From Lateolabrax maculatus (taxonomy: Eukaryota > Chordata > Actinopteri > Acropomatiformes > Lateolabracidae): a stretch of DNA of 64,000 nt. The notes beneath the pieces were generated by a model. It ran no database searches and was not told where the DNA came from. It saw only the letters and a program-made list of their open reading frames with translations. The position numbers were made by a program, and so were the translations under genes. The stretch is from NCBI GenBank assembly GCA_031216445.1, contig CM062210.1, forward strand, positions 12,473,501 to 12,537,500, written 5' to 3'. Of the stretch, positions 63,856-64,000 are shown piece after piece. Positions within the stretch are counted from its first letter, which is position 1; each line of letters opens with the position of its first letter.

Positions 63856-64000
63856 CTGCAAGAAAGAGGAGTTCAGAGCTTGCTTTTCTACTCTACATCT
63901 ACAGTCAGTCATAAATATATGCAAAGAAATGCAATACATCAGACAGTTTTAATCGTTTTTCTTTCATTTATTGTGATATTCAAACTACCAAGTAGAAGAA

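Overview
The window is vertebrate nuclear DNA, most likely from a ray-finned (teleost) fish. It has interrupted genes with GT-AG introns, very many (CA)n/(GT)n microsatellites, and several interspersed repeats of kinds I know from teleost genomes: tRNA-headed SINEs, a decayed LINE reverse transcriptase, and short inverted-repeat elements. No bacterial, viral or organellar genes are seen. Almost every long open frame that is not an exon is a translated dinucleotide repeat or an antisense shadow.

Layout. (1) Positions 1-38505, plus strand: the 3' part of tpk1 (thiamin pyrophosphokinase). Five coding exons lie at 6337-6409, 8751-8846, 14271-14417, 18610-18718 and 38366-38505. The first coding exons are upstream of the window, and the last intron is 19.6 kb. 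(2) 39324-41201, minus strand: complete sec61g, tail to tail with tpk1, with a GC-rich promoter near 41200-41460. (3) 43606-49846, minus strand: a complete seven-exon short-chain dehydrogenase/reductase of the RDH11/RDH12 type (copy A, 297 aa). (4) 50450-52060: a decayed LINE fragment split by a ~440-bp inverted-repeat element. (5) 52343-55720, minus strand: a second RDH11/12-like gene (copy B, 304 aa) whose exons 2-6 and final coding segment match copy A in length, so the two are tandem duplicates. (6) 58726-63855, minus strand: the 3' part of tnfrsf11a (RANK): transmembrane exon, cytoplasmic tail and stop. The extracellular exons lie beyond the right edge.

How the genes relate. They are housekeeping or signalling genes of unrelated pathways: thiamin diphosphate synthesis, ER protein translocation, retinoid/aldehyde reduction and TNF-family signalling. 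They are neighbours, not an operon. The only locally linked pair is the two reductase copies. Both lack the N-terminal membrane anchor of mammalian RDH11/12, and they have contrasting promoters (GC-rich for A, a TATA box for B).

I found no convincing previously undescribed system. The most useful leads are splice-site oddities in the reductase pair (a GC-AG intron, a CA repeat starting at intron position +9, a G7-A-G8 run next to a donor), a 161-bp element with perfect 22-bp inverted ends, a ~59-bp minisatellite, a homeodomain-like palindrome in the giant tpk1 intron, and possible overlap of the tpk1 and sec61g 3' ends.
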